DNA from: Streptomyces aurantiacus
Lineage (GTDB): Bacteria; Actinomycetota; Actinomycetes; Streptomycetales; Streptomycetaceae
DNA: 64,000 bases
Direction of reading: 5' to 3'
Assembly (NCBI RefSeq): GCF_027107535.1
Contig: NZ_CP114283.1
Coordinates: forward strand, 2,232,001-2,296,000
The notes below the pieces were generated by a model that had not been told where the DNA came from, searched no databases, and saw nothing but the letters and a program-made list of their open reading frames with translations. The position numbers and the translations under genes were made by a program. This document shows, in pieces, positions 29,445 to 37,459 of this stretch; position 1 is the stretch's first letter; each line of letters starts with the position of its first letter.

Positions 29445-30416
29445 ATGGCTGGTTCGCGCGGAAGATGGCTCAGCCGCAACCTGTCGGTGGCGTCGATTCT
29501 GCAGCCCAAGGCCGTGGCCCAGGCGGTGTTCCACCCGGCGTGGATCCCGCCGGCGGTCGATCCGTCGGTGGAGCGCCTCAAGCGGGTGCGCGTCGTCGCC
29601 GGGGCCGTCGCGGCGTTCGGCGTGTACACGTTCGTGGAGGGCAGGTTCGACTTCAGGGAGATCCTGGAGAACATCGTTGTCGCGGCCCTCGTCCTGCTGT
29701 TCATCACACCTCTGACGGTGGGCGTGATGCTCTTCGTCTGGCGGCGCACCGGCAGGATCCGCGAGCTGCGAGGGTCCCTGTTCAACTCGCTCAAACTGCT
29801 GCTGCTCTTCATCGGCATGGTCGTCGGGACGGTGCTGCTGTGGCAGCTGTCGATCCAGCTCGGCGCCATCTGGACGGTGGTGCTCGGCCTGCCGGCGATG
29901 TGGATCACCGGCTTCCTGATGTACGGGGCCGTGCAGCTGTCCGGGAACTTCTTCGGTTCCGCCGCCGTGCACCGCGCCCTGCCGGCGCTGCTCGCCACGG
30001 TGACGACATGGCTGATGGCCCTTCCGGACCTGGTCACCGGTGATCTGCACGGGCTCAGCTTCAAGCTGGGGGTCGTCTTCATCCTGGGCGCCCCGCTGAC
30101 GGTCACGGGCATCGCCGCCCTGGAGACGCACCGGCTCCGACGCCACCACGGGATCCGGCTGTCCGCGCATCCGGCGACGCTCCCGCAGACGCGGCCGTAC
30201 ACACCGCACAACGGGTTCGTGCCGCCCCAGGGGAACATGTACCCGCCGCCGGGCCAGCCGTACGCGCCTCCCGGTCAGCCGTACGTGCCGCCGGGGCAGC
30301 CCTACGCACCTCCGGGCCAGCCGTATCCACCGGGAAACGGCGTGCCGCACCCGCCGTATGTCCAGGGCAACCCGTACGGACCGCCCCAGCAGCCGCAGTC
30401 GCCGTACCGGTCCTGA
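29445..30416 (+). CDS. Multi-pass membrane protein with Pro/Tyr/Gln-rich C-terminal tail
   Basis: A 323-residue protein I do not recognise as a named family. Residues ~45-240 contain about five or six hydrophobic helices (VVAGAVAAFGVYTFVEGRFD, ILENIVVAALVLLFITPLTV, LKLLLLFIGMVVGTVLLWQL, AIWTVVLGLPAMWITGFLMY). From about residue 255 there is a cytoplasmic or extracellular low-complexity tail of repeated PPGQPYA/V units. Such tails are common on Streptomyces membrane proteins and may promote protein contacts. The ATG at 29445 (MAGSRGRW) is preceded by GGGGGAG. It converges with the FtsX-type permease gene, only 19 bp apart. Function unknown. Confidence 0.75.
   Translation: MAGSRGRWLSRNLSVASILQPKAVAQAVFHPAWIPPAVDPSVERLKRVRVVAGAVAAFGVYTFVEGRFDFREILENIVVAALVLLFITPLTVGVMLFVWRRTGRIRELRGSLFNSLKLLLLFIGMVVGTVLLWQLSIQLGAIWTVVLGLPAMWITGFLMYGAVQLSGNFFGSAAVHRALPALLATVTTWLMALPDLVTGDLHGLSFKLGVVFILGAPLTVTGIAALETHRLRRHHGIRLSAHPATLPQTRPYTPHNGFVPPQGNMYPPPGQPYAPPGQPYVPPGQPYAPPGQPYPPGNGVPHPPYVQGNPYGPPQQPQSPYRS
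30238..30334 (+). repeat. Imperfect 24-bp coding repeats (PPGQPY units)
   Basis: Four near-copies encode PPGQPYAPPGQPYVPPGQPY and following units in the tail of the membrane protein gene. Copies differ mainly at third positions, indicating old rather than very recent duplication. Confidence 0.8.
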
Positions 30417-30435
30417 CGCGGCCCGACCCGGCGGC

Positions 30436-32727
30436 TCAGGCCACCGCGCTCAGCGTGTCCGCGAGTCTGCGGCGGGCCGCCCGGGCCGCGGGCAGCACGG
30501 CGAGCGCGGCGGCGCCGAGCACGGCGGCCGCGCCGAGGAGCAGCAGCAGGACGGGGGAGGGCCCCCGGGCGATCCCGGCGCCGATGCCGCTCGACCTGCC
30601 CTGGGCGTCGATCAGCCAGTGCGCGAGGGGCACCCCCAGCGCCGCTGCGACGACGACCGCGGCCAGCGCCGTGCACGCCGTGGCCGTCACCGTGACCGCG
30701 GTGATCTGCCGCGGGGTCAGCCCGATCGCCTTCAGGGCCAGCAGGTCTCGTTCGCCCTCGCGCACGGTGCCGCCGATCGCGGTGAGCAGTTCGATCAGAC
30801 CGATCAGCGCCAGCACCGCGATCAGCCCCGCGACGACGGCGCGCAGCGGCGACAGTCCGTCGGCCGGGTTGGGCACGGCGTACGCGCTGACGTCGCCGTG
30901 CGTGACGGCGGTCAGCGCGGCGGCCACCCGGTGCGGGTCGGCGCCGGGGCGCAGCTGGAGCTGGTACAGGGTCGCCCGGAGCCCCGGGTCGTTCTCCCGG
31001 AGGGTGTCGAGCGAGGTGGAGATGACCCGGCCGCCGTTCTCCGGCTCGATGCTCCGCCCCACGATGTGCAGGACCTGGGGCCGGGCGCCCACCGTCATCC
31101 GTACCCAGTCACCGACGCGCACGTCCAGCAGGTCGAGCAGTCCCTGACCGGCCACCGCCTCGTCGGGCCCGTGCGCGGCGCGGCCCTCGGCCAGCGAGAA
31201 CGGATAGGGGTCCCGGCGGGTGCCGAGCCCGCGCAGTGCGATCGTGCCCGTCTGGCCCGGGACCAGGGCGGCCACCTCGACGCCCGGATGGACGGCGGCG
31301 ACCTGCGGATTCCGGGCCAGCAGGGCGCGTACGTCCGGATCGTTCAGGTTCTCGTCCGCCCGTACGGTCAGCGCCGCCGCGAGACCGATCCGGTCGGGCC
31401 TGCTCTGGAAGCGGTCGATGGTGGTCCACGCGCTCATGGCCACGACGATGAGCAGCAGCGGCAGGGCCAGCCGGGCCACCGTGGCCAGCGAGCGCGGGCG
31501 GCGGGAGAACGCCTTGTGCCAGCCCAGGACCAGCGCCGACGGCAGCCGCAGCCCGAGCGCCGAGCGCGCCGGGCCGGAGAGCCGGCCGCCGAGCGGTGCC
31601 GCGGCCCGCAGCCCCGGCACCGGGGGCACCTGCCCCGCCCGCCAGGCCGCGAGTGCGGTCGTCGCGGCGATGAACAGCACCACGACCACGGGTACGGCGA
31701 GGAGCGCGGCCGTGTGTCCCGGCAGGCCCTGCCACACCCCGACCGCGTCCCCCGGACGCCCCGGTGCCCGGCTGCCCAGGGCCTGGGTGAGGGCGGCGCC
31801 GAGCACGGCGCCGAGGAGCGCGAACGCCACGTGCTGGAGGAGGAAGATCCGCACCACCTGGCCCGGTGTGAACCCGATCGCCTTCAGGACGGAGATGTCC
31901 CGGAGATGGCCGCGGATGCGGGTACCGATCGCGCCGTGCACCGCGAGCGCGGCGGCGAGCAGGGCACCCAGGCCGAACAGTCCGAGGATCTGGCCGAGCA
32001 GCCGGTTGCCGCCCTGGGCCTCGGCCCGGGCCTGCTGCCAGCTGGACACGTCGCTGACCGCCTTGGCGCCGAGGAGGGTGACGGCCCGCTGGACGGCGTA
32101 GTCCGTGTCGTCGGGGTCGGTCAGCCGCAGTCCGGCCACCTGGCCGCCGCGTCCGTCGGTGCGCTGCACGGCGGAGGGGAGCGCCCACACGAGGCCCGAC
32201 CGCTCGCCCGGGCTGTAGCGGGGCTCGGCGCCGTCCGCGACGCCCAGGACGGTCAGGGTCCGCCCGGTGCCGGGCACGGTGAGGGTGTCCCCGGGCTCGG
32301 CCCACAGGGCCCGGGCGAGGCTGCTCTCCAGCACCACACCGTCCGGCGTGGCCGAGTCGAGCCAGCGGCCGGAGGTGATCAGCGGACGGCCGGTCGAGGG
32401 CCGGTCGGTGGTACCCCGCAGCTCGACGGAGGCACGGGTGCCGCGCGACTCGACGGTCGCGGCGGCGGTGGGGTACGGGCCCGCGACGGACTCCACGCCC
32501 TCCACTCCGGCGAGTCTTCCGGCGTCGGCCGAGGGGCCGGTGTGGATCCACACGTGCGCGCCCTGCGACTGGGTGAAGACCCGCTGCCAGGGGTTGGTCG
32601 CGTATCCGAAGAGGGCCGTGGCCAGCAGCAGCGAGGCGACGATCCCGGCGGTGGCGAGCACGATGAACAGCGCCTCGCCGCGATGCGAGCGCAGATCGGC
32701 GTGCGCCCAGCGCAGGGTGGCCCGCAC
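30436..32727 (-). CDS. ABC transporter permease, FtsX/MacB type
   Basis: A 763-residue permease with two FtsX-like modules. An N-terminal helix (EALFIVLATAGIVASLLLAT) is followed by a large extracytoplasmic domain, then three helices with the coupling segment RDISVLKAIGFTPGQVVRIF. A middle helix (LALPLLLIVVAMSAW) starts the second module, whose last three helices follow the second coupling segment RDLLALKAIGLTPRQITAVT. FtsX/MacB-type permeases drive lipoprotein, peptide or antibiotic handling by mechanotransmission rather than classical import. It pairs with the ATPase gene 88 bp upstream, itself coupled to a PadR repressor, so the set is probably an inducible export or envelope-stress transporter. 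Confidence 0.88.
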   Translation of the reverse strand: MRATLRWAHADLRSHRGEALFIVLATAGIVASLLLATALFGYATNPWQRVFTQSQGAHVWIHTGPSADAGRLAGVEGVESVAGPYPTAAATVESRGTRASVELRGTTDRPSTGRPLITSGRWLDSATPDGVVLESSLARALWAEPGDTLTVPGTGRTLTVLGVADGAEPRYSPGERSGLVWALPSAVQRTDGRGGQVAGLRLTDPDDTDYAVQRAVTLLGAKAVSDVSSWQQARAEAQGGNRLLGQILGLFGLGALLAAALAVHGAIGTRIRGHLRDISVLKAIGFTPGQVVRIFLLQHVAFALLGAVLGAALTQALGSRAPGRPGDAVGVWQGLPGHTAALLAVPVVVVLFIAATTALAAWRAGQVPPVPGLRAAAPLGGRLSGPARSALGLRLPSALVLGWHKAFSRRPRSLATVARLALPLLLIVVAMSAWTTIDRFQSRPDRIGLAAALTVRADENLNDPDVRALLARNPQVAAVHPGVEVAALVPGQTGTIALRGLGTRRDPYPFSLAEGRAAHGPDEAVAGQGLLDLLDVRVGDWVRMTVGARPQVLHIVGRSIEPENGGRVISTSLDTLRENDPGLRATLYQLQLRPGADPHRVAAALTAVTHGDVSAYAVPNPADGLSPLRAVVAGLIAVLALIGLIELLTAIGGTVREGERDLLALKAIGLTPRQITAVTVTATACTALAAVVVAAALGVPLAHWLIDAQGRSSGIGAGIARGPSPVLLLLLGAAAVLGAAALAVLPAARAARRRLADTLSAVA

Positions 32728-32815
32728 GCCCGCTCAGCCTCTCGGCTCGTGGAAGGGGAAACCGACGGGGGAGAGGGCCCGGGAGGGGATCCGGGGCGAA
32801 GGCTCGGGCACGCGC

Positions 32816-33586
32816 TCAGTCCCTCAGTTCCAGCACGCCGGATATCCCCTTGCCGCGGGCGGGCGGGCTGTCGAGCACCGCGTCGTCGGCGATGCGGCCG
32901 TCGAAGAAGCTGATCACCCGGTCCGCGGCGCTCGCGAGCCGTGCGTCGTGCGTGACCAGCACGATGGTCTGGCCGCGTCGGTGGAACCGCGACAACAGCC
33001 GGGTCACCTCCCGGGTGCCCTTGCTGTCGAGGCTGCCCGCGGGCTCGTCGGCCAGCAGCAGCCGAGGGTGGTTGACCAGGGCTCGGGCCAGCGCCACGCG
33101 CTGCTGCTCGCCGCCGGACAGCTCGCCCGGCATGCTGCGCTCCTTGCCCTCCAGGCCCAGCTCGGCGAGGAGCCCCTCACGCTCGGCGCGCGCCTGTCGG
33201 GGGGAGAGGCCGGCGAGGAGGGCGGGCAGCTCGACGTTGTCGGCGACCGACAGGTTCGACACCAGGTTGAAGAACTGGAAGACGATGCCGATCCGGCGCC
33301 GGCGCTCGACGGCCCAGCGGGCCTCGCTGTACGCGTCCGTGCACTCGCCGTCCAGCCAGATGCTGCCGGAGTCCGGTCTCTGGAGCCCGCCGAGCAGATG
33401 CAGCAGGGTCGACTTGCCGGCGCCGGACGGGCCGGTGACGGCCACGAACTCGCCCTGTCGTACGGAGAGGTCCACGCCGCGCACGGCGTGCGCGGGGGCG
33501 CCCTCGCCGTGGTGGGTCTTGACCAGGCCCTCGGCACGCAACAGGGGCGCGCCCTCGGCACGCGGCGAAGGAGCGGTGCGGCTCAT
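32816..33586 (-). CDS. ABC transporter ATP-binding protein, MacB/LolD type
   Basis: A 256-residue ATPase with Walker A GPSGAGKSTLLHLLGG, Q-loop VFQFFNLVSNLSVADNVELP (the LolD/MacB-like form), signature LSGGEQQRVALARALVNHPR, Walker B LLLADEPAGSLDS and switch His in VLVTHDARLA. Start MSRTAPSPRA at 33586 overlaps the padR stop by 4 nt, so translation is coupled. It should energise the FtsX-type permease downstream. Confidence 0.93.
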   Translation of the reverse strand: MSRTAPSPRAEGAPLLRAEGLVKTHHGEGAPAHAVRGVDLSVRQGEFVAVTGPSGAGKSTLLHLLGGLQRPDSGSIWLDGECTDAYSEARWAVERRRRIGIVFQFFNLVSNLSVADNVELPALLAGLSPRQARAEREGLLAELGLEGKERSMPGELSGGEQQRVALARALVNHPRLLLADEPAGSLDSKGTREVTRLLSRFHRRGQTIVLVTHDARLASAADRVISFFDGRIADDAVLDSPPARGKGISGVLELRD

Positions 33587-34098
33587 TCCAGCTCCTCCAG
33601 TTCCTCCTGGCACCGTTCCAGCCAGTCGAGGTCGGCCTGCAGATGCAGCATGGCGCCCTCTATGAGCAGCTGGGAGATGCGGTTGTCCCGGCTCTCGGCC
33701 GCGGCGAGCTTCGACAGGTCGCGCATGGTGTTCAGGTACTCGCGTCGTTGTTTGTTGATCAGGGCGATCTGGTCGGCGAGTCCGGTCCGCGGCGCGAGGG
33801 CGAGCTTCATGAAGAACTCGTCCCGCACGCGCGGCTCGTCCGCCGTCTCCTCGTACCAGGCGCGCAAGGCCTCACGCCCGGCGTCGGTGAGGTGGTAGAT
33901 CTTCTTGTTGGGCCGGCTCGACTGCTCGACTTCCTCGCCCTCGATCAGTCCCGACTTCTCGAGGCGGCCGAGCGTCACGTAGATCTGGCCGACGTTCGGC
34001 TGAGGGTACGCGGCACCCAGCAGTTGCTCAAGGTCCTGCTTGAGCTCGTAGCCGTGGGCCGGGCCGCGTGCCAGCAGGGCCAGGAGGGGCAGCCGCAC
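33583..34098 (-). CDS. PadR-family transcriptional regulator
   Basis: A 171-residue regulator with the PadR winged helix at the N-terminus: LPLLALLARGPAHGYELKQD, then QPNVGQIYVTLGRLEKSGLI with the recognition helix, and NKKIYHLTDAGREALRAWYE as wing. The C-terminal coiled coil (LINKQRREYLNTMRDLSKLA) dimerises, typical of the larger (Vir) subgroup. The GTG at 34098 has GGAGGAGAG upstream. PadR proteins usually repress an adjacent transporter operon and bind dyads in their own promoter. It overlaps the ABC ATPase gene. An imperfect GTAT...ATAC dyad lies about 80 bp upstream. Confidence 0.92.
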   Translation of the reverse strand: MRLPLLALLARGPAHGYELKQDLEQLLGAAYPQPNVGQIYVTLGRLEKSGLIEGEEVEQSSRPNKKIYHLTDAGREALRAWYEETADEPRVRDEFFMKLALAPRTGLADQIALINKQRREYLNTMRDLSKLAAAESRDNRISQLLIEGAMLHLQADLDWLERCQEELEELE

Positions 34099-34178
34099 TC
34101 GTGCTCTCCTCCCCCTTCTCCGGTCCTTGTCGGGTGCCGCAGGCCCGGGTGCCCGGGGCCGATGTGCCGCAGGCCCTA

Positions 34179-34204
34179 GTATCGCCCATACCTAACGGGT
34201 ATAC
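34179..34204. promoter_or_regulatory. Imperfect GTAT-N18-ATAC dyad, possible PadR operator
   Basis: GTATCGCCC at 34179-34187 and CGGGTATAC at 34196-34204 form an imperfect inverted repeat in the divergent region between padR and the solute-binding protein gene. PadR proteins often recognise ATGT/ATAC-type dyads, so this is a candidate operator. The assignment is inference. Confidence 0.4.
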
Positions 34205-34261
34205 ATGGCCTCTGACTCCGGGTGAAGGCGCCCGGCAGCCGGGTGTACCAGGGAGGAACCT

Positions 34262-35536
34262 ATGCGGTGGCTGCATGCCGCGGGTAGGGGGCTCCTGGTC
34301 GCGGCCGTGGTTCTGACCGGATACGTCGCCTCGGGCGTGCAGGCCGACGGGGCGCGCGGCGGCGGGCGAGGCCCGCTCACTCTGGCCACCGCCGGGGACC
34401 TCACCGGTTATCTGGGACCGCTGCTCGACGGCTGGAACCGCACCCACCCCGGCGAGAAGGTCACCCTCGTCGAACTGCCGGACTCCGCCGACGAGACCCG
34501 GGCGCAGATGACCACCGACCTGCGCGGCGGTGGCCGGGGCCGCTTCGACGTCCTGAACATCGACGTCGCCTGGACCTCGGAGTTCGCCGCCGCGGGCTGG
34601 ATCTCGCCGCTGTCCCGGGACCGCTTCCCGCTCGACGGGTTCCTCCGGCCGGTCGTGGACACGGCGACGTACGACGACCGGCTGTACGCGGTTCCCTACG
34701 TCACCAACGCGGGACTGCTCCTCTACCGCAAGGACGTCCTCGACAAGGAGGGTGTCCCGCCGCCGCGAACCTGGGCCGAGCTGGAGGAACAGGCGCGGAC
34801 CATCGCGCCGAAGCACGGGCTCGACGGCTACGCGGGCCAGTTCCTGCCCTACGAGGGGCTCACGGTGAACGCCGCCGAGGCGGTCTACTCGGCGGGCGGC
34901 AGCATCCTCGGCGACGAGGGCGAGCGGGTCACCGTCGACTCGGCGGCGGCCCGCGAGGGCATCGGCTTCCTGGCCCGCGGTGTGCGCGACGGCTGGATCC
35001 CCGAAAAGGCGCTGGCCTACAAGGAGGAGGAGTCCAAGCAGGCCTTCCAGGACGGGCGCCTCCTCTTCCTGCGCAACTGGCCGTACGCCTATGTCGGTGC
35101 CTCCGCCCAGGGCTCGCCGGTCGCCGGCAAGGTGGGCGCGGTGCCGCTGCCCGGACCCGACGGGCCGGGTACGAGCGTGCTCGGCGGTTCGAATCTCGCG
35201 GTCAGCGCGCATGCACGGCACCCCGACTCCGCGGCGCGCCTCATCGCGTATCTCACGAGCGAGCGCATGCAGCGGCAGGTGCTGACCAAGGGTGCCTTGC
35301 CGCCCGTGCGGACCGCGCTCTACGAGGACCCGGAGCTGATCCGGCGGTTCCCCTATCTTCCGACGCTCCGCGCGAGCGTCCGCGCGGCGGCGCCGCGCCC
35401 CAAGAGTCCGCGCTACGACCAGGTCAGCCTGGCCGTGCAGGCCGTGGTGCACGACGCGATGACCGGGCATCAGACGCCCGAGGCCGCGGTGCGACGCCTG
35501 GCGCGGGAGCTTGCGGACATCTCGCGCCGAGGCTGA
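34262..35536 (+). CDS. Extracellular sugar-binding protein (family 1), no lipobox
   Basis: A 424-residue solute-binding protein with the maltose/trehalose-type fold: WNRTHPGEKVTLVELPDSAD, FDVLNIDVAWTSEFAAAGWI, AVPYVTNAGLLLYRKDVLDK, and the C-terminal AHARHPDSAARLIAYLTSER. The N-terminus MRWLHAAGRGLLVAAVVLTG is a signal or anchor helix, but there is no lipobox Cys, unusual for Gram-positive binding proteins, so it may be N-terminally anchored or released. It lies upstream of the alpha-glucosidase and importer genes in the same direction, though 200 bp away with regulatory-looking repeats between. It may feed the same importer or be an accessory sensor. Confidence 0.82.
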   Translation: MRWLHAAGRGLLVAAVVLTGYVASGVQADGARGGGRGPLTLATAGDLTGYLGPLLDGWNRTHPGEKVTLVELPDSADETRAQMTTDLRGGGRGRFDVLNIDVAWTSEFAAAGWISPLSRDRFPLDGFLRPVVDTATYDDRLYAVPYVTNAGLLLYRKDVLDKEGVPPPRTWAELEEQARTIAPKHGLDGYAGQFLPYEGLTVNAAEAVYSAGGSILGDEGERVTVDSAAAREGIGFLARGVRDGWIPEKALAYKEEESKQAFQDGRLLFLRNWPYAYVGASAQGSPVAGKVGAVPLPGPDGPGTSVLGGSNLAVSAHARHPDSAARLIAYLTSERMQRQVLTKGALPPVRTALYEDPELIRRFPYLPTLRASVRAAAPRPKSPRYDQVSLAVQAVVHDAMTGHQTPEAAVRRLARELADISRRG

Positions 35537-35573
35537 GCCTCTCCTTCGCCGCACTCCGGCAGGATCATAGTTA

Positions 35574-35698
35574 CATGTTAAGTAACACGACCGTCTCGTT
35601 CTTCGCTTTCGAGGTGGAAAAGTGCGGATATAAAATCCCAACTCTCAGATGGATTCGATCGACTCGTTGACACCTGCGCGACACGCCTACTTAACATG
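35574..35698. promoter_or_regulatory. Inverted pair of 11-bp sites upstream of the alpha-glucosidase gene
   Basis: CATGTTAAGTA at 35574-35584 recurs as its exact reverse complement TACTTAACATG at 35688-35698, about 104 bp apart (start-to-end 125 bp). The first copy lies in GTTAC-N7-GTAAC (35570-35586). A -35-like TTGACA at 35667-35672 precedes the second copy, which overlaps the -10 position. This arrangement suggests paired operators, possibly with DNA looping, controlling the alpha-glucoside genes. Confidence 0.55.
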
Positions 35699-35735
35699 CA
35701 TGCATAACCGGAGGCACGCACAGACAGGTCAACGG

Positions 35736-37373
35736 GTGACGCTCAACATGCACCACTGGTGGCGCGACGCAGTGATCTACCAGGTCTACGTCCGGAGCTT
35801 CCTGGACAGCACCGGGGACGGCATCGGCGATCTCGCCGGGGTACGGGCCGGACTGCCCTACCTCAAGAAGCTGGGGGTCGACGGGGTCTGGCTGAGCCCC
35901 TTCTATCCCTCGCCGCAGCACGACCACGGCTACGACGTGTCCGACTACTGCGACGTCGACCCGCTCTTCGGCGACCTAGGCGAGTTCGACCTGCTGATGA
36001 CGGACGCCCGGCGGCTCGGCGTCAAGGTGCTCCTCGACATCGTCCCCAACCACTGCTCGGGCGAGCACCCCTGGTTCCAGGAGGCCCTGGCCGCGGCGCC
36101 GGGCAGTGCGGCCCGCGCCCGCTTCCACTTCGCCGACGGCCGGGGCCCGGGCGGCGCGGAGCCGCCCAACAACTGGCACGCCATGTTCGGCGGCCCCGCC
36201 TGGAGCCGGGTCACCGAACAGGACGGCACCCCCGGCCAGTGGTACCTGCACATGTTCACGCCCGAGCAGCCCGACCTGAACTGGCGCAACCCCGAGGTCG
36301 GCGCCCACTTCGACCACGTCCTGCGCTTCTGGCTCGACCGGGGCGTCGACGGCTTCCGCATCGACGTGGCCGCAGGTCTCTACAAGCACCCCGGGCTGCC
36401 GGACTCGCCCGATCCCGAGGCCGACGCCCGCACCCGGGACTCCGTCAACCCGCTCGCCTGGAACCAGCCCGAGGTGCACGACGTCTGGCGGCACTGGCGT
36501 TCGGTGTGCGAGGAGTACACCGCCCAGGACGGCCGGGAGCGGCTGCTCGTCGGCGAGGTCTCCGTGCCGACCGCCCGCGAACACGCCCTGTACGTACGGC
36601 ACGACGAACTGCACCAGGCCTTCTTCTTCGACCTGCTCAGCGCGCCCTGGAGCGCCGACGCCTTCCGCAAGGTCATCTCCCACGCCATGCAGGACATCGC
36701 GGGCACCGGCTCGACGGTCACCTGGGTCCTCAACAACCACGACCAGGTCCGCACGGTCACCCGCTACGGCGAACTGGGCACCGAGGGCAGCGGGCTGGGC
36801 GCCGCCCGCGCCCGCGCGGCCGCCCTGCTGATGCTGGCGCTGCCCGGAGCCGCGTACATCTACCAGGGGGAGGAGCTCGGGCTGCCCGAGGTCGTCGATC
36901 TGCCCGACGACGTGCTCACCGACCCGATCTACCGCCGCACCGGCAGCCGCGCCCGGATCCGGGACGGCTGCCGAGTGCCGCTGCCGTGGTCCGGACACGC
37001 CTCGCCGTTCGGCTTCACCTCCGGCGCCGAGAGCGCCAAGCCGTGGCTGCCGCAGCCCGCCTACTTCGCCGAGTACGCCACCGAGCGCGCCCTCGCCGAC
37101 ACCCGGTCCTTCTGGCACCTCTACCGCGACGGGCTCCAACTGCGAGCGGGAATGCCCCAGTTGGGTGAGGGGACGCTGCGCTGGCTGGACACCCAGCCCG
37201 GCGTCCTCGCCTTCGTCCGCGGCGACGGCCTGGTCTGCGCCGTCAACTTCGGTACGGCCCCGACGCCCGCGCCGGTCGCCGGCACCCCTCTGCTGGCCAG
37301 CGGCCCCTGTGCCCCGGGCGTCCTGCCCGGCTCGACGGCCGCCTGGTGGATCAGCGACCACCCCCATCCCTGA
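35736..37373 (+). CDS. Alpha-glucosidase (glycoside hydrolase family 13)
   Basis: A 545-residue GH13 enzyme of the alpha-1,4/1,6-glucosidase group (oligo-1,6-glucosidase/AglA-like). WWRDAVIYQVYVRSFLDSTG is the usual start. Conserved regions are present: VLLDIVPNHCS, DGFRIDVAAGL with the nucleophile Asp, LVGEVSVPTAREHAL with the acid/base Glu, and VLNNHDQVRTV with the transition-state Asp. Without a signal peptide, it should hydrolyse imported alpha-glucosides in the cytoplasm. The GTG at 35736 is preferred; an ATG at 35748 also fits and upstream codons to 35649 are not family-like. It sits between two solute-binding protein genes and ahead of sugar permeases. Confidence 0.92.
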   Translation: MTLNMHHWWRDAVIYQVYVRSFLDSTGDGIGDLAGVRAGLPYLKKLGVDGVWLSPFYPSPQHDHGYDVSDYCDVDPLFGDLGEFDLLMTDARRLGVKVLLDIVPNHCSGEHPWFQEALAAAPGSAARARFHFADGRGPGGAEPPNNWHAMFGGPAWSRVTEQDGTPGQWYLHMFTPEQPDLNWRNPEVGAHFDHVLRFWLDRGVDGFRIDVAAGLYKHPGLPDSPDPEADARTRDSVNPLAWNQPEVHDVWRHWRSVCEEYTAQDGRERLLVGEVSVPTAREHALYVRHDELHQAFFFDLLSAPWSADAFRKVISHAMQDIAGTGSTVTWVLNNHDQVRTVTRYGELGTEGSGLGAARARAAALLMLALPGAAYIYQGEELGLPEVVDLPDDVLTDPIYRRTGSRARIRDGCRVPLPWSGHASPFGFTSGAESAKPWLPQPAYFAEYATERALADTRSFWHLYRDGLQLRAGMPQLGEGTLRWLDTQPGVLAFVRGDGLVCAVNFGTAPTPAPVAGTPLLASGPCAPGVLPGSTAAWWISDHPHP

Positions 37374-37459
37374 CCGTCCCCACCCCGACCGCCGACTCCC
37401 GCACCGACCGCACTGTCCGACGTCCCGTCATATCCCCTGCTCCCGAAGGAACATCAACG

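Noticed and set aside
30358..32913. An 851-codon plus-strand frame opposite the FtsX-type permease
   Set aside because: Gln/Arg/Gly-rich shadow; the minus-strand protein has clear membrane helices and coupling motifs.
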